From Arthrobacter gandavensis (GTDB lineage Bacteria > Actinomycetota > Actinomycetes > Actinomycetales > Micrococcaceae), in contig NZ_JADKYW010000005.1 in the NCBI RefSeq assembly GCF_015355785.1, positions 153,864 through 217,863 on the forward strand: a DNA stretch of 64,000 nt, given 5' to 3'. Below, one piece after another: positions 33,557-43,660 of this stretch. The translations under genes and the position numbers were made by a program. The notes below the pieces were generated by a model. It was given only the letters and a program-made list of their open reading frames with translations, was not told the DNA's origin and ran no database searches. The stretch's first letter is position 1. The number at the start of each line of letters is the position of its first letter.

Positions 33557-35461
33557 GTGTTTTCTCGAAGATGGCCCCTCTCTGCACTCTCACTCACTAT
33601 CGCCCTGACAATTGCAGCACCGGCACATGCTGCTGTTTTGCCTTCAGAAACCTCTGAACCGCCGGTCCCTTCCGCGCCGGCCACGAGTGCCCCCGACCAG
33701 ACTCCGCTACCTGACCCTGCTGACGACGCGTCGTCTCCTGCGCCCACTGCCGATGATCCTTCGGCCGTTCAAAGCCCCAGTTCGAGCACCCCCGCTCCCA
33801 ACGACTCACCGAGTCTGCCCGATGTGGTCCTTGAGCCATCCGGACCTGAAGAGATCGACCTAGAGTCACTTATCGGCATATTGGGCGCAAAAATGGGGCA
33901 GGGGCTTGAGCGGATGGAAACCACCCTGGACCCACAGATACCGAGCGCCGACGAACTGGCGGAACGGGTCGAAGTGGAGCAGACGCTAATCGAGGACAAT
34001 CTTGCTGATCCGGAGCTAGCAACCTCACCGGACGCGCCACAGGGCCAGCCGGAATCCCGAGACCTGACAGTCAGCCCAGCGTCGATGGCGCGGCTCGCCA
34101 CAGACCACCCATCCGTTTCATTGGCCTCGACTTGGACGCCAGCCGGCCTTCAAGGGATGGATGTCAGCAGCCACCAGCCGTCTGTGGACTGGAACCGAGC
34201 ACGGAGCTTGGGCGCACGATATGCGTATGTCAAGGCCACCGAGGCAACCTCATACATCAACCCTCTATACGCGCGTCAGACCTCCGGTGCAGTCGGGGCC
34301 GGCATGCTGCACGGGGCATACCATTTCGCCATCCCAAACGTCTCCAGCGGCAGAGCACAAGCCGACTACTTCGTGAACAACGGCGGACGGTGGACCGCAG
34401 ACGGAAACACCCTGCCGCCACTGCTGGATGTGGAGTATAACCCGTACCCTGAACTGGGGGACACCTGCTACGACATGACGTCCAGCCAGATGGTCTCCTG
34501 GATCAGAGACTTCTCCACGAGGGTTGCTGAGCGTACGGGAAGACTGCCGATGATCTATACCACCACCGACTGGTGGAAAACCTGTACCGGTAACTCCAGC
34601 GCTTTCTCGAGCCAGCCGCTCCATATCGCCAGCTACGCCAAGACCGCTGGGATCTTACCAAAGGGGTGGGGAAATTACACCCTTTGGCAGTACAGCAGCA
34701 CTGGTCCTTTCGAAGGGGATTCGAACGTCTACAACGGTTCCCTACAGCAACTACGTGACTTTGCACGCGGTTCTCGGGTCCCTGGAGTTGCACGGCTCTA
34801 CTACAACAGCACTCCCGTGGGCAGTGTCGCTTACGGGCACACAACGGACGAATTTGTCACATGCGACTGGGACGGCGACGGGATAGCGACACCTGCAGCT
34901 TTCCGAGACGGGGTCTGGTACATCCGGAACGCGCTTACCGGCTCCGCACCTGTAACGCAGGTCCACTATGGAGAAAAAGGCGACCGCCCGATCTGTGGTG
35001 ACTGGAACGGCGACGGATACGACACCTTGGGGGTATTCCGTAACGGAATGGTTTATCTCCGGAACTCCAACACGACGGGTCGAGCGGACGGAACATTTGC
35101 ATTCGGCGCAGCATACGACACCCCTATTGTCGGGGACTGGAACGGCGACGGATACGACACCCTCGGTGTAGCTCGCATGGAAGGTGTCGGTACCCGGTTC
35201 TACCTGACCGATAGCAACATCCGTCCTTCGGTGCATCAGTCCTTCATCTATGGCAATGCCGGTGACACTGCAATATCCGGCGATTGGAACAACGACGGAC
35301 GGACTACCGTGGGGGTTCAGCGAAACAACGTCTGGTACCTAACCGATGACCATGCAACCCTCGCAGCCACCAGGAAACTCGCCTTCGGCAACCCGGACGA
35401 CCGTCCGCTGACTGGTCGCTGGAGCCGCGGGGGCGGAACCTCTGTGGGGGTTATCCGCTAA
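33557..35461 (+). CDS. Secreted GH25 lysozyme with FG-GAP-like repeats
   Basis: 634 residues. A Sec signal peptide (ALSLTIALTIAAPAHAA) precedes a long Pro/Ser/Ala linker (30-170). The GH25 muramidase domain (about 195-400) follows: GMDVSSHQPSVDW, YVKATEATSYINPLY, GAYHFA and the catalytic DxE in LLDVEYNPY. Residues 410-634 hold five tandem FG-GAP/VCBS-like units with the core GDWNGDGYDTLGVFRNG, likely wall- or sugar-binding. It would cut peptidoglycan outside the cell, for growth or wall turnover. GGAG lies before the GTG start. A strong terminator follows. It stands alone at the edge of the polysaccharide region. Confidence 0.92.
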   Translation: MFSRRWPLSALSLTIALTIAAPAHAAVLPSETSEPPVPSAPATSAPDQTPLPDPADDASSPAPTADDPSAVQSPSSSTPAPNDSPSLPDVVLEPSGPEEIDLESLIGILGAKMGQGLERMETTLDPQIPSADELAERVEVEQTLIEDNLADPELATSPDAPQGQPESRDLTVSPASMARLATDHPSVSLASTWTPAGLQGMDVSSHQPSVDWNRARSLGARYAYVKATEATSYINPLYARQTSGAVGAGMLHGAYHFAIPNVSSGRAQADYFVNNGGRWTADGNTLPPLLDVEYNPYPELGDTCYDMTSSQMVSWIRDFSTRVAERTGRLPMIYTTTDWWKTCTGNSSAFSSQPLHIASYAKTAGILPKGWGNYTLWQYSSTGPFEGDSNVYNGSLQQLRDFARGSRVPGVARLYYNSTPVGSVAYGHTTDEFVTCDWDGDGIATPAAFRDGVWYIRNALTGSAPVTQVHYGEKGDRPICGDWNGDGYDTLGVFRNGMVYLRNSNTTGRADGTFAFGAAYDTPIVGDWNGDGYDTLGVARMEGVGTRFYLTDSNIRPSVHQSFIYGNAGDTAISGDWNNDGRTTVGVQRNNVWYLTDDHATLAATRKLAFGNPDDRPLTGRWSRGGGTSVGVIR

Positions 35462-35480
35462 CAGTTCAAGGTACCATCGC

Positions 35481-35517
35481 AATGGGGACCGCCTTCATAA
35501 TGAAGGCGGTCCCCATT
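35481..35517 (+). terminator. Terminator of the GH25 gene
   Basis: AATGGGGACCGCCTTCAT (35481-35498) and its exact complement (35500-35517) form an 18-base inverted repeat separated by one base, followed by ACTGTTT. It sits 20 bases after the GH25 stop. Confidence 0.85.
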
Positions 35518-35520
35518 ACT

Positions 35521-35669
35521 GTTTAGGTGCCGCAGCCCCGTTGATTCGAGTCACGCCGCTGCCGCCGCTGAAAGTGTTCGTCACTGTGGCTGGTTTTCTA
35601 GTGCCCTTCGGAGTGACGCCCGGGGACACCGTTGCCGTGCATTTCGTCCTTATCACCTGATTGGCGAGG
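35521..35669 (-). other. Short stretch with a possible protein remnant
   Basis: On the minus strand a frame reads VIRTKCTATVSPGVTPKG and continues TRKPATVTNTFSGGSGVTRING before a stop near 35523, without a proper start signal. It could be the remnant of a surface protein domain or chance. Nothing else is seen here. Confidence 0.2.
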
Positions 35670-36038
35670 CTAGTGGGCAGGATCCATCCGGTCAACCCGG
35701 GCCTGGACGGCGTCTAGCTGGGCCCGCAGGATCGCCGCTTCCTCGGCCAAGGCGCGAGTTTCGTCCTCAACGACTGAAATCTCCAGGGAAAGGTGCAGGC
35801 AAACGCCGATTGGCAAAAGAATAGCCAACACGAACAGGAGATTCGACGGAAGCGCAAATCCGGCCAGATCTGCGGCGATGGTGAGCAGTTGCGGGAATCC
35901 GGCAAGGATCAGCGTGGCTAGTCCAACAAGGATCCACAGTACGGCGTACTTCTCCCTGAGTTTCCGCTGGCGCAGGAGCCAGACGACCGAACCGACGACT
36001 AGAAGCGCCATGATAAACGGCACCAGGGTATTGGTCAT
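35670..36038 (-). CDS. DUF2304 membrane protein
   Basis: 122 residues. Three membrane helices (about 5-20, 33-52, 65-85) and a C-terminal coiled-coil tail (ETRALAEEAAILRAQLDAVQARVD) match DUF2304. These proteins are nearly always encoded after a polyprenol-phosphate-type family 2 glycosyltransferase, as here (ATGA overlap at 36035-36038). They probably anchor or assist it at the membrane. Confidence 0.85.
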   Translation of the reverse strand: MTNTLVPFIMALLVVGSVVWLLRQRKLREKYAVLWILVGLATLILAGFPQLLTIAADLAGFALPSNLLFVLAILLPIGVCLHLSLEISVVEDETRALAEEAAILRAQLDAVQARVDRMDPAH

Positions 36039-36787
36039 TTCGCTGCTCCGCTTTGTTCTGGGATTCGGGTCTTTTTTCGGGTCATCGCTATCACAAGGGC
36101 AAAACCGCTGCGTGCCAGGTAAAGCGCTGCCTTAGCAGGGTTATGGCTGGGCTGGCCGCCCTGTCTGGGCCGCATTTCAACCGGAACCTGAGTCACGGTC
36201 AGTCCAGACCGAACGGCTACCACCAGCGAGTCGATGGTGTCGCCCAGATACTCAGCCGGATAGTGCTCACAATACTGGGCGATGGCCCGGGAATTTGCTG
36301 CACGGAAACCCGATGTGACATCAGTCAGATGGGTCTTGGCAACCCGGGAAATGAACCATCCCAAGAAGGACATGGCCCATTTGCGCGGCCCCCGAACCTC
36401 GTAATTGCCCTTCTCGGCGAACCTGGCACCTATGGAGATATCTGCCTTTTCCAGGCCCTTCACGACGTTTACCAGATCCTTGGGATCGTGCTGGCCGTCA
36501 GCGTCAACTTGAATGGCGCGGGTGTAGTTCCAGCGCTTGGCGTACTTATAGCCCGAACGCATCGCCCCGCCAACACCCAGGTTGAAAGGCAGCCGCAGGA
36601 CGGTCGCGCCGGCGGCCGCAGCCAGATCCGCGGTGTTGTCCATGGACCCGTCGTCGACAACCAGGACGTCGCAGTTCGGAACCGTACGGATCACTTCGGC
36701 GACGGTGTCTCCCACCGACTCGGATTCGTTCCAGGCAGGCATGATGACCAGCAACCGGTCCTGCGACCGAACCTCAGCATTATCCAC
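36035..36787 (-). CDS. Polyprenol-phosphate-type family 2 glycosyltransferase
   Basis: 250 residues, resembling dolichol-phosphate mannosyltransferase/GtrB: LLVIMPAWNESESVGDTVAEV, CDVLVVDDGSMDNT, QVDADGQHDPKDL with the metal-binding DxD, and GARFAEKGNYE. There is no strong C-terminal membrane domain, so the partner DUF2304 protein may supply it. It would load a sugar on undecaprenyl phosphate for later transfer outside the membrane. A run of eight G (36852-36859) lies 65 bases upstream. Confidence 0.88.
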   Translation of the reverse strand: MDNAEVRSQDRLLVIMPAWNESESVGDTVAEVIRTVPNCDVLVVDDGSMDNTADLAAAAGATVLRLPFNLGVGGAMRSGYKYAKRWNYTRAIQVDADGQHDPKDLVNVVKGLEKADISIGARFAEKGNYEVRGPRKWAMSFLGWFISRVAKTHLTDVTSGFRAANSRAIAQYCEHYPAEYLGDTIDSLVVAVRSGLTVTQVPVEMRPRQGGQPSHNPAKAALYLARSGFALVIAMTRKKTRIPEQSGAAK

Positions 36788-37043
36788 GGGAATCCTAAAC
36801 CATTCTGCAGTCGTTCAAAATCTCGGTCCAGGGAAATTGTGCCCCTGGACTGGGGGGGGTGGCATCCGACCGGTCTCAGTGGAAAGCAGGCCCGTACCAT
36901 CCTGTGCAGCGTCCCGGTTCGGGAGTCACAAACCCGGGCATACGTAATCACAGGCTATAGAAATACTCAGCCACGGCCAAATGCCGACCTGCGCCGTCAA
37001 CGCCGGCCCAGTCGCCGCCACATGCCATGCTCGCAGGGCAAGC

Positions 37044-37946
37044 CTAGTTGCCAAAAGCGTGTCGCAGGATCACCTTTGCTGTTCGGATATCCCTTCGCAG
37101 CAGCACACCTGGCAGGACTACCAGCGCATGCAGGCGGGAGGTGACGTGAAGCCTTGCTGCTGAGACGGTCTTGGGCCACCCCTTCGCCTTGGCCAGAAGC
37201 GCCGCATGTTCGAAGAACTTCCGTTCCCCGGCGAATCGCGATCCGTCCAGCAGCTCCAGCGACGATGCACTGGAATTGTGTCTCCGGTAGGCGAAGACAA
37301 CATCGGGGACAACCAGCAGCTCCCCGCCGTCCAAGAGAACATCCAGGATCAGTGCCAGATCCTGAATAACCGGGAAACCATCGCGGAAATCGTGTGTTTG
37401 GACCGCTTCACGCCGGAAGGCCAGAGACGGCCAGTAAAGCCAGTTGCCGCGCATTAGATTGGCTGCAAGCTTGTCGCCGGAGAGCAGCAGCGGGGACTCA
37501 TGTCGAGGCCGCAGGAGCCTCTGTTTCACCCGGTCCACCAAGGGCGCGACCACTGTTCCTTCTTCGTCCACGACCACAACACCGGGCTGGATGAGATCCG
37601 CGTCCGGGTGATCGGCGTGGGCCTTGGTGATGGCTTCGACGTATCCCTCAAGGAGGAAGTCGTCGCAGCCCATGACGACGACGCGGGGTTCTACCGCCAC
37701 TTGCACGCATCGGCGGAAGTTCTCGGTAATTCCGCAGTTCGACTCGTTGCGGATGTACCTGATCCGCGGGTCGTCCAGCGTCGCGAAGTAGGCATCGACT
37801 GAATAGTCAGGATGGGCATCGTTGACTACCGTTAGTGTCCAGTCAGGATTCGTCTGGGACAGGACACTCTCCACAGCTACTCGAAGATATTCGAGCTCGC
37901 CCCAGAAGGGGATGTATATCCCAACCGTGGCCTCAGATTGCTGCAT
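37044..37946 (-). CDS. Family 2 glycosyltransferase, paralogue of the one at 32.5 kb
   Basis: 300 residues. TVGIYIPFWGELEYLRVAVESVL, TVVNDAHPDYSVDAYF, VVMGCDDFLLEGYVEAI and FPVIQDLALILDVLLDGGELL show the GT-A core and the same special C-terminal motifs as the 32493-33380 product (RRHNSSASSLE and SRLHALVVLPG). It starts within the end of the rmlCD gene (14-base overlap), so it belongs to the rhamnose operon and may be a rhamnosyltransferase; this is inferred from position only. Confidence 0.87.
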   Translation of the reverse strand: MQQSEATVGIYIPFWGELEYLRVAVESVLSQTNPDWTLTVVNDAHPDYSVDAYFATLDDPRIRYIRNESNCGITENFRRCVQVAVEPRVVVMGCDDFLLEGYVEAITKAHADHPDADLIQPGVVVVDEEGTVVAPLVDRVKQRLLRPRHESPLLLSGDKLAANLMRGNWLYWPSLAFRREAVQTHDFRDGFPVIQDLALILDVLLDGGELLVVPDVVFAYRRHNSSASSLELLDGSRFAGERKFFEHAALLAKAKGWPKTVSAARLHVTSRLHALVVLPGVLLRRDIRTAKVILRHAFGN

Positions 37947-39357
37947 TGGTTACTCCAGAAACGTAGGCCGGCAACCGGACTGCATAGTCGGCAGGAACGA
38001 AGCCGGTCCCTTTGATTTTGCTGAGATCGAAAGCGCTGTTGAGCGGCCGGGGCGCCCTTTCCTTCCCCTCGAAATACTTCTGGGTTGAGACTCCGCTGAC
38101 ATCACCGCGGTTCCGTCCCGCCAGTTCAAAGACGGACGCTGCGATCTCTGCCCAGCTTGCCGGTTCACCGGCGTTGCTCAGGTTGTAGGTTCCATACGGC
38201 GCCCCGCTGGCGAGCAGGTGCACGATGCCTGCGGCAATGTCTTCGGTAAAGGCCAGCCGGCCAACCTGGTCGTTGACGACGGACGGACTGATGCCCCGTT
38301 CGGCGAGCGATGCCATTGTGCGCACGAAGTTGCTGCCCTCGCCGATCACCCAGCTGGTCCGCACAATGTAGTGCTGCGGGACCACGGAGACGACGGCGTC
38401 ACCCGCGGCTTTGGTCTGGCCGTAAACCCCAAGCGGAGAGAAGGGCTCATCCTCTGAATGGATCTCATTGGTGCCGTCGAAGACGTAGTCGCTGGAGACA
38501 TGCACCAGCGTCAGCCGGTTCGCGGCGGCCACCCTGGCGAGTCTGGCCACAGCGCTGACGTTGATTTCCCAGGCCATGCGCCGGCCTTCGGGAGTCTCGG
38601 CTGCGTCCACGGCAGTGTAGGCCGCCGCGTTGATAATCGCGGAATAGTTCTTCCAGCTCCGCTCATAGGAAGCAGGATCCGTCAGGTCGAACTCCGCCCG
38701 GCCGGCGAATTCCACGGAGGCATCGCCGTCGTACGCTTTGCGAAGGGCCTTGCCCAGCTGACCGTCCGCGCCGAGCACCAGGATGCGGCGCGGAGCCATG
38801 GGGACTACATCGGCCAGACGCGGATGTGCCTTGTCCTTGTCCGAAAGCTCGGCCTGTTCCAGCGGGACCGGCCAGGCGATGGCGGCCGTCTCGTCTGCGA
38901 GGTTCAGGAACGTGTACTGTCCCTGGGCATCTGCGCTCCAGTGGTCGTTGACCAGGTAGGTGTAGGCGGTGTTGTCTTCCAGCGTCTGGAAGGCGTTGCC
39001 CACTCCACGGGGAATGAAGATCGCCTGGCTGGGGTCCAGCTCTGCCGTGAACACGGTGCCGAAGCTGGGACCTTCACGCAGGTCCACCCATGCACCGAAA
39101 ATGCGTCCGGTAGCCACCGAGATGTACTTGTCCCAGGGCTCGGCGTGGATGCCGCGGGTGGTTCCGGATTTTTCGTTGAAGGAGATGTTGTTCTGGGCCG
39201 GGCCGAAGTCCGGGAGACCCAGGGCCAGCATCTTTTCCCGCTGCCAGTTTTCCTTGAACCAGCCGCGGTTGTCACCGTGAACGGGAAGGTCATAAAGCAC
39301 GACGCCGGGAATGGGGGTTTCGCGGGCGGTAAGCGCCTTCGAGAATTCAACCATCAC
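37933..39357 (-). CDS. Fused dTDP-4-dehydrorhamnose 3,5-epimerase / reductase (RmlC-RmlD)
   Basis: 474 residues carrying two enzymes. The N-terminal 185 residues are RmlC-like (VHGDNRGWFKENWQREKM; QNNISFNEKSGTTRGIHAEPW with the catalytic His; IFIPRGVGNAFQTLED). Residues 190-474 are RmlD (RILVLGADGQLGKALRK; NAAAYTAVDAAE; VHVSSDYVFDGT; VYGQTKAAGD with YxxxK). Together they turn dTDP-4-keto-6-deoxyglucose into dTDP-L-rhamnose. The fusion is known in Micrococcaceae. The starts GTG (39357) and ATG (39354) are adjacent; rmlB ends 2 bases upstream. Confidence 0.93.
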   Translation of the reverse strand: MMVEFSKALTARETPIPGVVLYDLPVHGDNRGWFKENWQREKMLALGLPDFGPAQNNISFNEKSGTTRGIHAEPWDKYISVATGRIFGAWVDLREGPSFGTVFTAELDPSQAIFIPRGVGNAFQTLEDNTAYTYLVNDHWSADAQGQYTFLNLADETAAIAWPVPLEQAELSDKDKAHPRLADVVPMAPRRILVLGADGQLGKALRKAYDGDASVEFAGRAEFDLTDPASYERSWKNYSAIINAAAYTAVDAAETPEGRRMAWEINVSAVARLARVAAANRLTLVHVSSDYVFDGTNEIHSEDEPFSPLGVYGQTKAAGDAVVSVVPQHYIVRTSWVIGEGSNFVRTMASLAERGISPSVVNDQVGRLAFTEDIAAGIVHLLASGAPYGTYNLSNAGEPASWAEIAASVFELAGRNRGDVSGVSTQKYFEGKERAPRPLNSAFDLSKIKGTGFVPADYAVRLPAYVSGVTNAAI

Positions 39358-39359
39358 CG

Positions 39360-40367
<1,008 letters not shown>

Positions 40368-40412
40368 CTACCCGTTGGCGACTGGTCGCTGCTTCGAGCC
40401 GCCGCGCCGCCC

Positions 40413-41180
40413 TCAGAAATGCACGGGACGCGCCAGCACCGGGTTTGTCTGCCGGCGTCGGATGGCCTCGGCCAGCATCCGGAAGGCTAGCACCCGGGCC
40501 CTGAGTATTTTGTACAGCGGACGGAGAGTGGAGGGCGTCACGTTGTTGTCATGCAGCCTGCGGTACAGACCCGGCTCGTCAAGATGGGCCATCTGGCCGG
40601 ACGCGTTGGCAGTCAGGGCCAGCCAGAGGTCATGGGATTCAAAGACGTAGTCCGGGATGGGGGCAAAAAGGGGCAGTGCATCTGCGCGTATCGCCATTCC
40701 GCAGCCGTAGTAGGGCCGGTAGCCGATGATGATGGCAAAAATGTTGCGGATGTTCCGTCGGCTGTCGGTGCTTCGCAGGAGGATGCGTTTCCCGGGGTTC
40801 TCCTCGCCCAGAATCGAGAAATTCGTGGCAACAACGGCGGATTCCTGAAGGGCATCCACCATGCGCTCCAGCCGTCCGGGCATCCATATATCGTCCTGGT
40901 CGGAGAGGAAAATATACTCGCCCCTAGCCAACCCCACGGCTCGGTCGAATGTTCGGACGTATCCCATGTTTCGTTCATTGAGAATCAGGCGGACCCGGTT
41001 GTCACCTGAAAATGCCTTAACTGACGCGACTGTGCCGTCCCCGGACGCGTCGTCCACAACGATGAGCTCATCATTTGGCCCCAGTTCGGAGAGGATCGAA
41101 TCGATCTGCTCCTTGATGTAGGCCTCTCCGCGGTAAGCAGCCATGCAAACGCTGACTCGGATGTTCTCAGGGGGGTGCAT
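40413..41180 (-). CDS. Family 2 glycosyltransferase (rhamnosyltransferase-like)
   Basis: 255 residues. IRVSVCMAAYRGEAYIKEQIDSIL, ELIVVDDASGDGTV, the metal-binding FLSDQDDIWMPGRLE and GCGMAIRADALPLF match the WbbL/RgpB-type rhamnosyltransferase group in the CAZy GT2 family. Sugar and acceptor are not certain. It follows the flippase gene directly (stop and start abut) and so is part of the same transcript. Confidence 0.85.
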   Translation of the reverse strand: MHPPENIRVSVCMAAYRGEAYIKEQIDSILSELGPNDELIVVDDASGDGTVASVKAFSGDNRVRLILNERNMGYVRTFDRAVGLARGEYIFLSDQDDIWMPGRLERMVDALQESAVVATNFSILGEENPGKRILLRSTDSRRNIRNIFAIIIGYRPYYGCGMAIRADALPLFAPIPDYVFESHDLWLALTANASGQMAHLDEPGLYRRLHDNNVTPSTLRPLYKILRARVLAFRMLAEAIRRRQTNPVLARPVHF

Positions 41181-42473
41181 CTAGTTGTCCTCCGATACCC
41201 GGAGGCCATTGGCCTCCTTGTTGTGCCCGACTGACCAGGCAATGAACAGTGAATGAAGCAGTACGCCTACGAGCGGCCCTGCGGCCAGGCTCAGAACGGT
41301 TTTCGTCTGGATATCAAGGGGAAGCCAGAGGAGTCCGAGGGACACTGCAGTCGCAGCCACCCATCCGACGGAGAATGCCATGTGCCTTCCCGAAGCGATC
41401 GCCAGCGCCCCTGTTATGGTCAGCAAGCCCAGTAGTCCGGCGTCGAAAGTCAGCGCCGCAAGGACCATGCCGGACATCTCGTAGGAAGGTCCGAGCACCG
41501 TAGTCATCAGGAAGGGACCGATAAGCCAGGCAAGGGCCGCGCCCAGGACTGACACCCCAAGGACAGTGCCCAGGATGGGGAAAATCGCACGGATTCCACG
41601 GGTGCGGCGGGAAACAAAGTGAGTGATCGCAACACCCTGGTAAGCGTTGAGCGGAATGAGCAGCGGCGCTCGGGTCAGGGAAAGCGCCATCAACAATGCG
41701 GCCGAGGCCAAGTACTCTGCATCCGGTGTGGAAACACGCAGCAGGATGGGGTAGCCGACCACCAACGCTGCATTGGCGGCACCTGCGAGGCACGCGTAGC
41801 CAACGGTCTTGTAGTAGGCGCCCGTGCCTCTGTCCGCCCGGCGGAGGAACGACTGCCTTGAGGATTTCGAGAACAGCACGAAGAAAAGCCACGCGGCGGC
41901 ACCGACAGCGGCTCCCCATGCCAGTCCCAACACCGAGGTGCCCAGCAGAACCACCAGTATCACGCCCGCGAGCCTAAGGACCGATTCGGAAAGAATGAGC
42001 TTTGAGTACGTCCCCCAACGCTGCTGCCCGGCCAGCGACCCCATCAGGGCCACGTGTCCGGAGTAAACAACGGCCGCTACGCAGACAACAATGACCAGGC
42101 CGGAGTAGCTGCCGAATATAAGCGAACCCCACCATGGCGCGGAAAGCGCGAGAATCACGGCCGTTCCCGTACCGATTGATAAGGCGACACATCCCATTCG
42201 CGGATTCCGCGGACTGGGCGCCGTTGTTCTGCCTTGGTTGGCCGACCTGGTGGTTTCCGTCTGAATTCCGCCCAGAATCCCGAACAGGAGGAAAAGGAAT
42301 GACCAGAACGTCAGGAAAATGGCATTGGATTCCTGGTCCAGGATGCGTGCGGCGATCAGCAGCACAACGTAGCCGACTACCGCCGAGAGCAATGAGGCTG
42401 AACCCAGCCCGACCGCTGACGACGCACCGATTGTCGCCGCTTCGGCTTTCGGCGATGCGGGGTCTTTATCCAA
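41181..42473 (-). CDS. Polysaccharide flippase-like membrane protein
   Basis: About 430 residues with some twelve to thirteen transmembrane segments in the pattern of the oligosaccharide flippase (Wzx/MATE-like) family; it begins [30 protein letters not shown]. It would move lipid-linked sugar units across the membrane. The frame is open further upstream into rmlA, but the TTG at 42473, with TTAGG six bases before it, is the first start that avoids overlap. The downstream glycosyltransferase abuts. The start is the uncertain part. Confidence 0.8.
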   Translation of the reverse strand: MDKDPASPKAEAATIGASSAVGLGSASLLSAVVGYVVLLIAARILDQESNAIFLTFWSFLFLLFGILGGIQTETTRSANQGRTTAPSPRNPRMGCVALSIGTGTAVILALSAPWWGSLIFGSYSGLVIVVCVAAVVYSGHVALMGSLAGQQRWGTYSKLILSESVLRLAGVILVVLLGTSVLGLAWGAAVGAAAWLFFVLFSKSSRQSFLRRADRGTGAYYKTVGYACLAGAANAALVVGYPILLRVSTPDAEYLASAALLMALSLTRAPLLIPLNAYQGVAITHFVSRRTRGIRAIFPILGTVLGVSVLGAALAWLIGPFLMTTVLGPSYEMSGMVLAALTFDAGLLGLLTITGALAIASGRHMAFSVGWVAATAVSLGLLWLPLDIQTKTVLSLAAGPLVGVLLHSLFIAWSVGHNKEANGLRVSEDN

Positions 42474-42681
42474 AATAGACCTAACTTCGTTTCTCGGTGA
42501 GGGCGGACGACGCGGCGTTGCGGCCAGTGGCTCCGGATTTGACTGCCGCTGGCACGGCATAAGCCGTGGCGGACTCCACGGCCAGAATACCGGACCAGGC
42601 ACCTGGCCCGCCCATACCGGACGACCGGTTGCACCGGCCAGCGATTTTGCCGTCCCCCGGACACTGGGGGATGATTGCGCT

Positions 42682-43551
42682 ATGCGTGGAATAATTCTGG
42701 CCGGCGGAACCGGATCGCGGCTGCACCCGATCACCCTCGGCATCAGCAAACAGCTGGTCCCGGTGTACGACAAGCCGATGATTTACTATCCCCTGTCGAC
42801 CCTGATTCTTGCCGGCATCCAGGACATTCTGATTATCACGACTCCCCACGACGCGGACCAGTTCCAGCGCCTGCTCGGAGACGGATCCCAGTTCGGCGTG
42901 AACCTTAGCTACGTCCAGCAACCTTCACCGGACGGACTGGCCCAGGCGTTTGTCCTGGGGTCTGAACACATCGGCGACGAACCCGTTGCATTGGTCCTCG
43001 GTGACAACATCTTCTATGGTCACGGCATGGGCAGCCAACTGCGGCGCTTCGGGAACATCGACGGCGCCGCCGTCTTCGGTTACTGGGTCGCCGACCCCAC
43101 AGCGTACGGTGTCGTGGAATTCGATTCCGACGGAAGGGCTCTCTCCCTTGAAGAGAAGCCGGCCAAGCCGAAGAGTAACTACGCCGTGCCTGGACTGTAC
43201 TTCTACGACAATGAGGTAGTAGAAATCGCCCGGGAGCTCGAGCCATCCGCCCGTGGAGAGCTCGAAATCACAGACCTCAACCGGGTCTACTTGGACCGAG
43301 GCAAGCTTCAGGTCGACATTCTGCCCCGCGGCACTGCCTGGTTGGATACCGGGACATTCGACTCCCTCAATGAGGCCTCGAACTTCATCCGTACCGTTGA
43401 GAACCGTCAGGGGCTAAAGATCGGCTCCCCCGAAGAGGTGGCATGGCGGATGGGCTTCCTAAGCGATGACGAGCTTCGTGCGCGGTCTGAAAAGCTCGCA
43501 AAGAGCGGCTATGGAGACTATCTGGCCAGCGTCTTGCAGCACGGGCGCTGA
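42682..43551 (+). CDS. rmlA: Glucose-1-phosphate thymidylyltransferase
   Basis: 289 residues, normal RmlA length. [31 protein letters not shown] is the nucleotidyltransferase signature. [32 protein letters not shown] and [13 protein letters not shown] follow. It makes dTDP-glucose from glucose-1-phosphate and dTTP, the first step to dTDP-rhamnose. It is divergent from the flippase gene, so the rhamnose pathway is split over two strands. Confidence 0.96.
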   Translation: MRGIILAGGTGSRLHPITLGISKQLVPVYDKPMIYYPLSTLILAGIQDILIITTPHDADQFQRLLGDGSQFGVNLSYVQQPSPDGLAQAFVLGSEHIGDEPVALVLGDNIFYGHGMGSQLRRFGNIDGAAVFGYWVADPTAYGVVEFDSDGRALSLEEKPAKPKSNYAVPGLYFYDNEVVEIARELEPSARGELEITDLNRVYLDRGKLQVDILPRGTAWLDTGTFDSLNEASNFIRTVENRQGLKIGSPEEVAWRMGFLSDDELRARSEKLAKSGYGDYLASVLQHGR

Positions 43552-43660
43552 AGCCGGCCCCAACCGCCAGTCTCCGGGAGGAGTGGCACTAGCCACACCG
43601 TCTGGAAGAACTTAAATCTGCCTTAGCCGGCTTCCGCGTTATACCTTTCGAGGAGACCAC

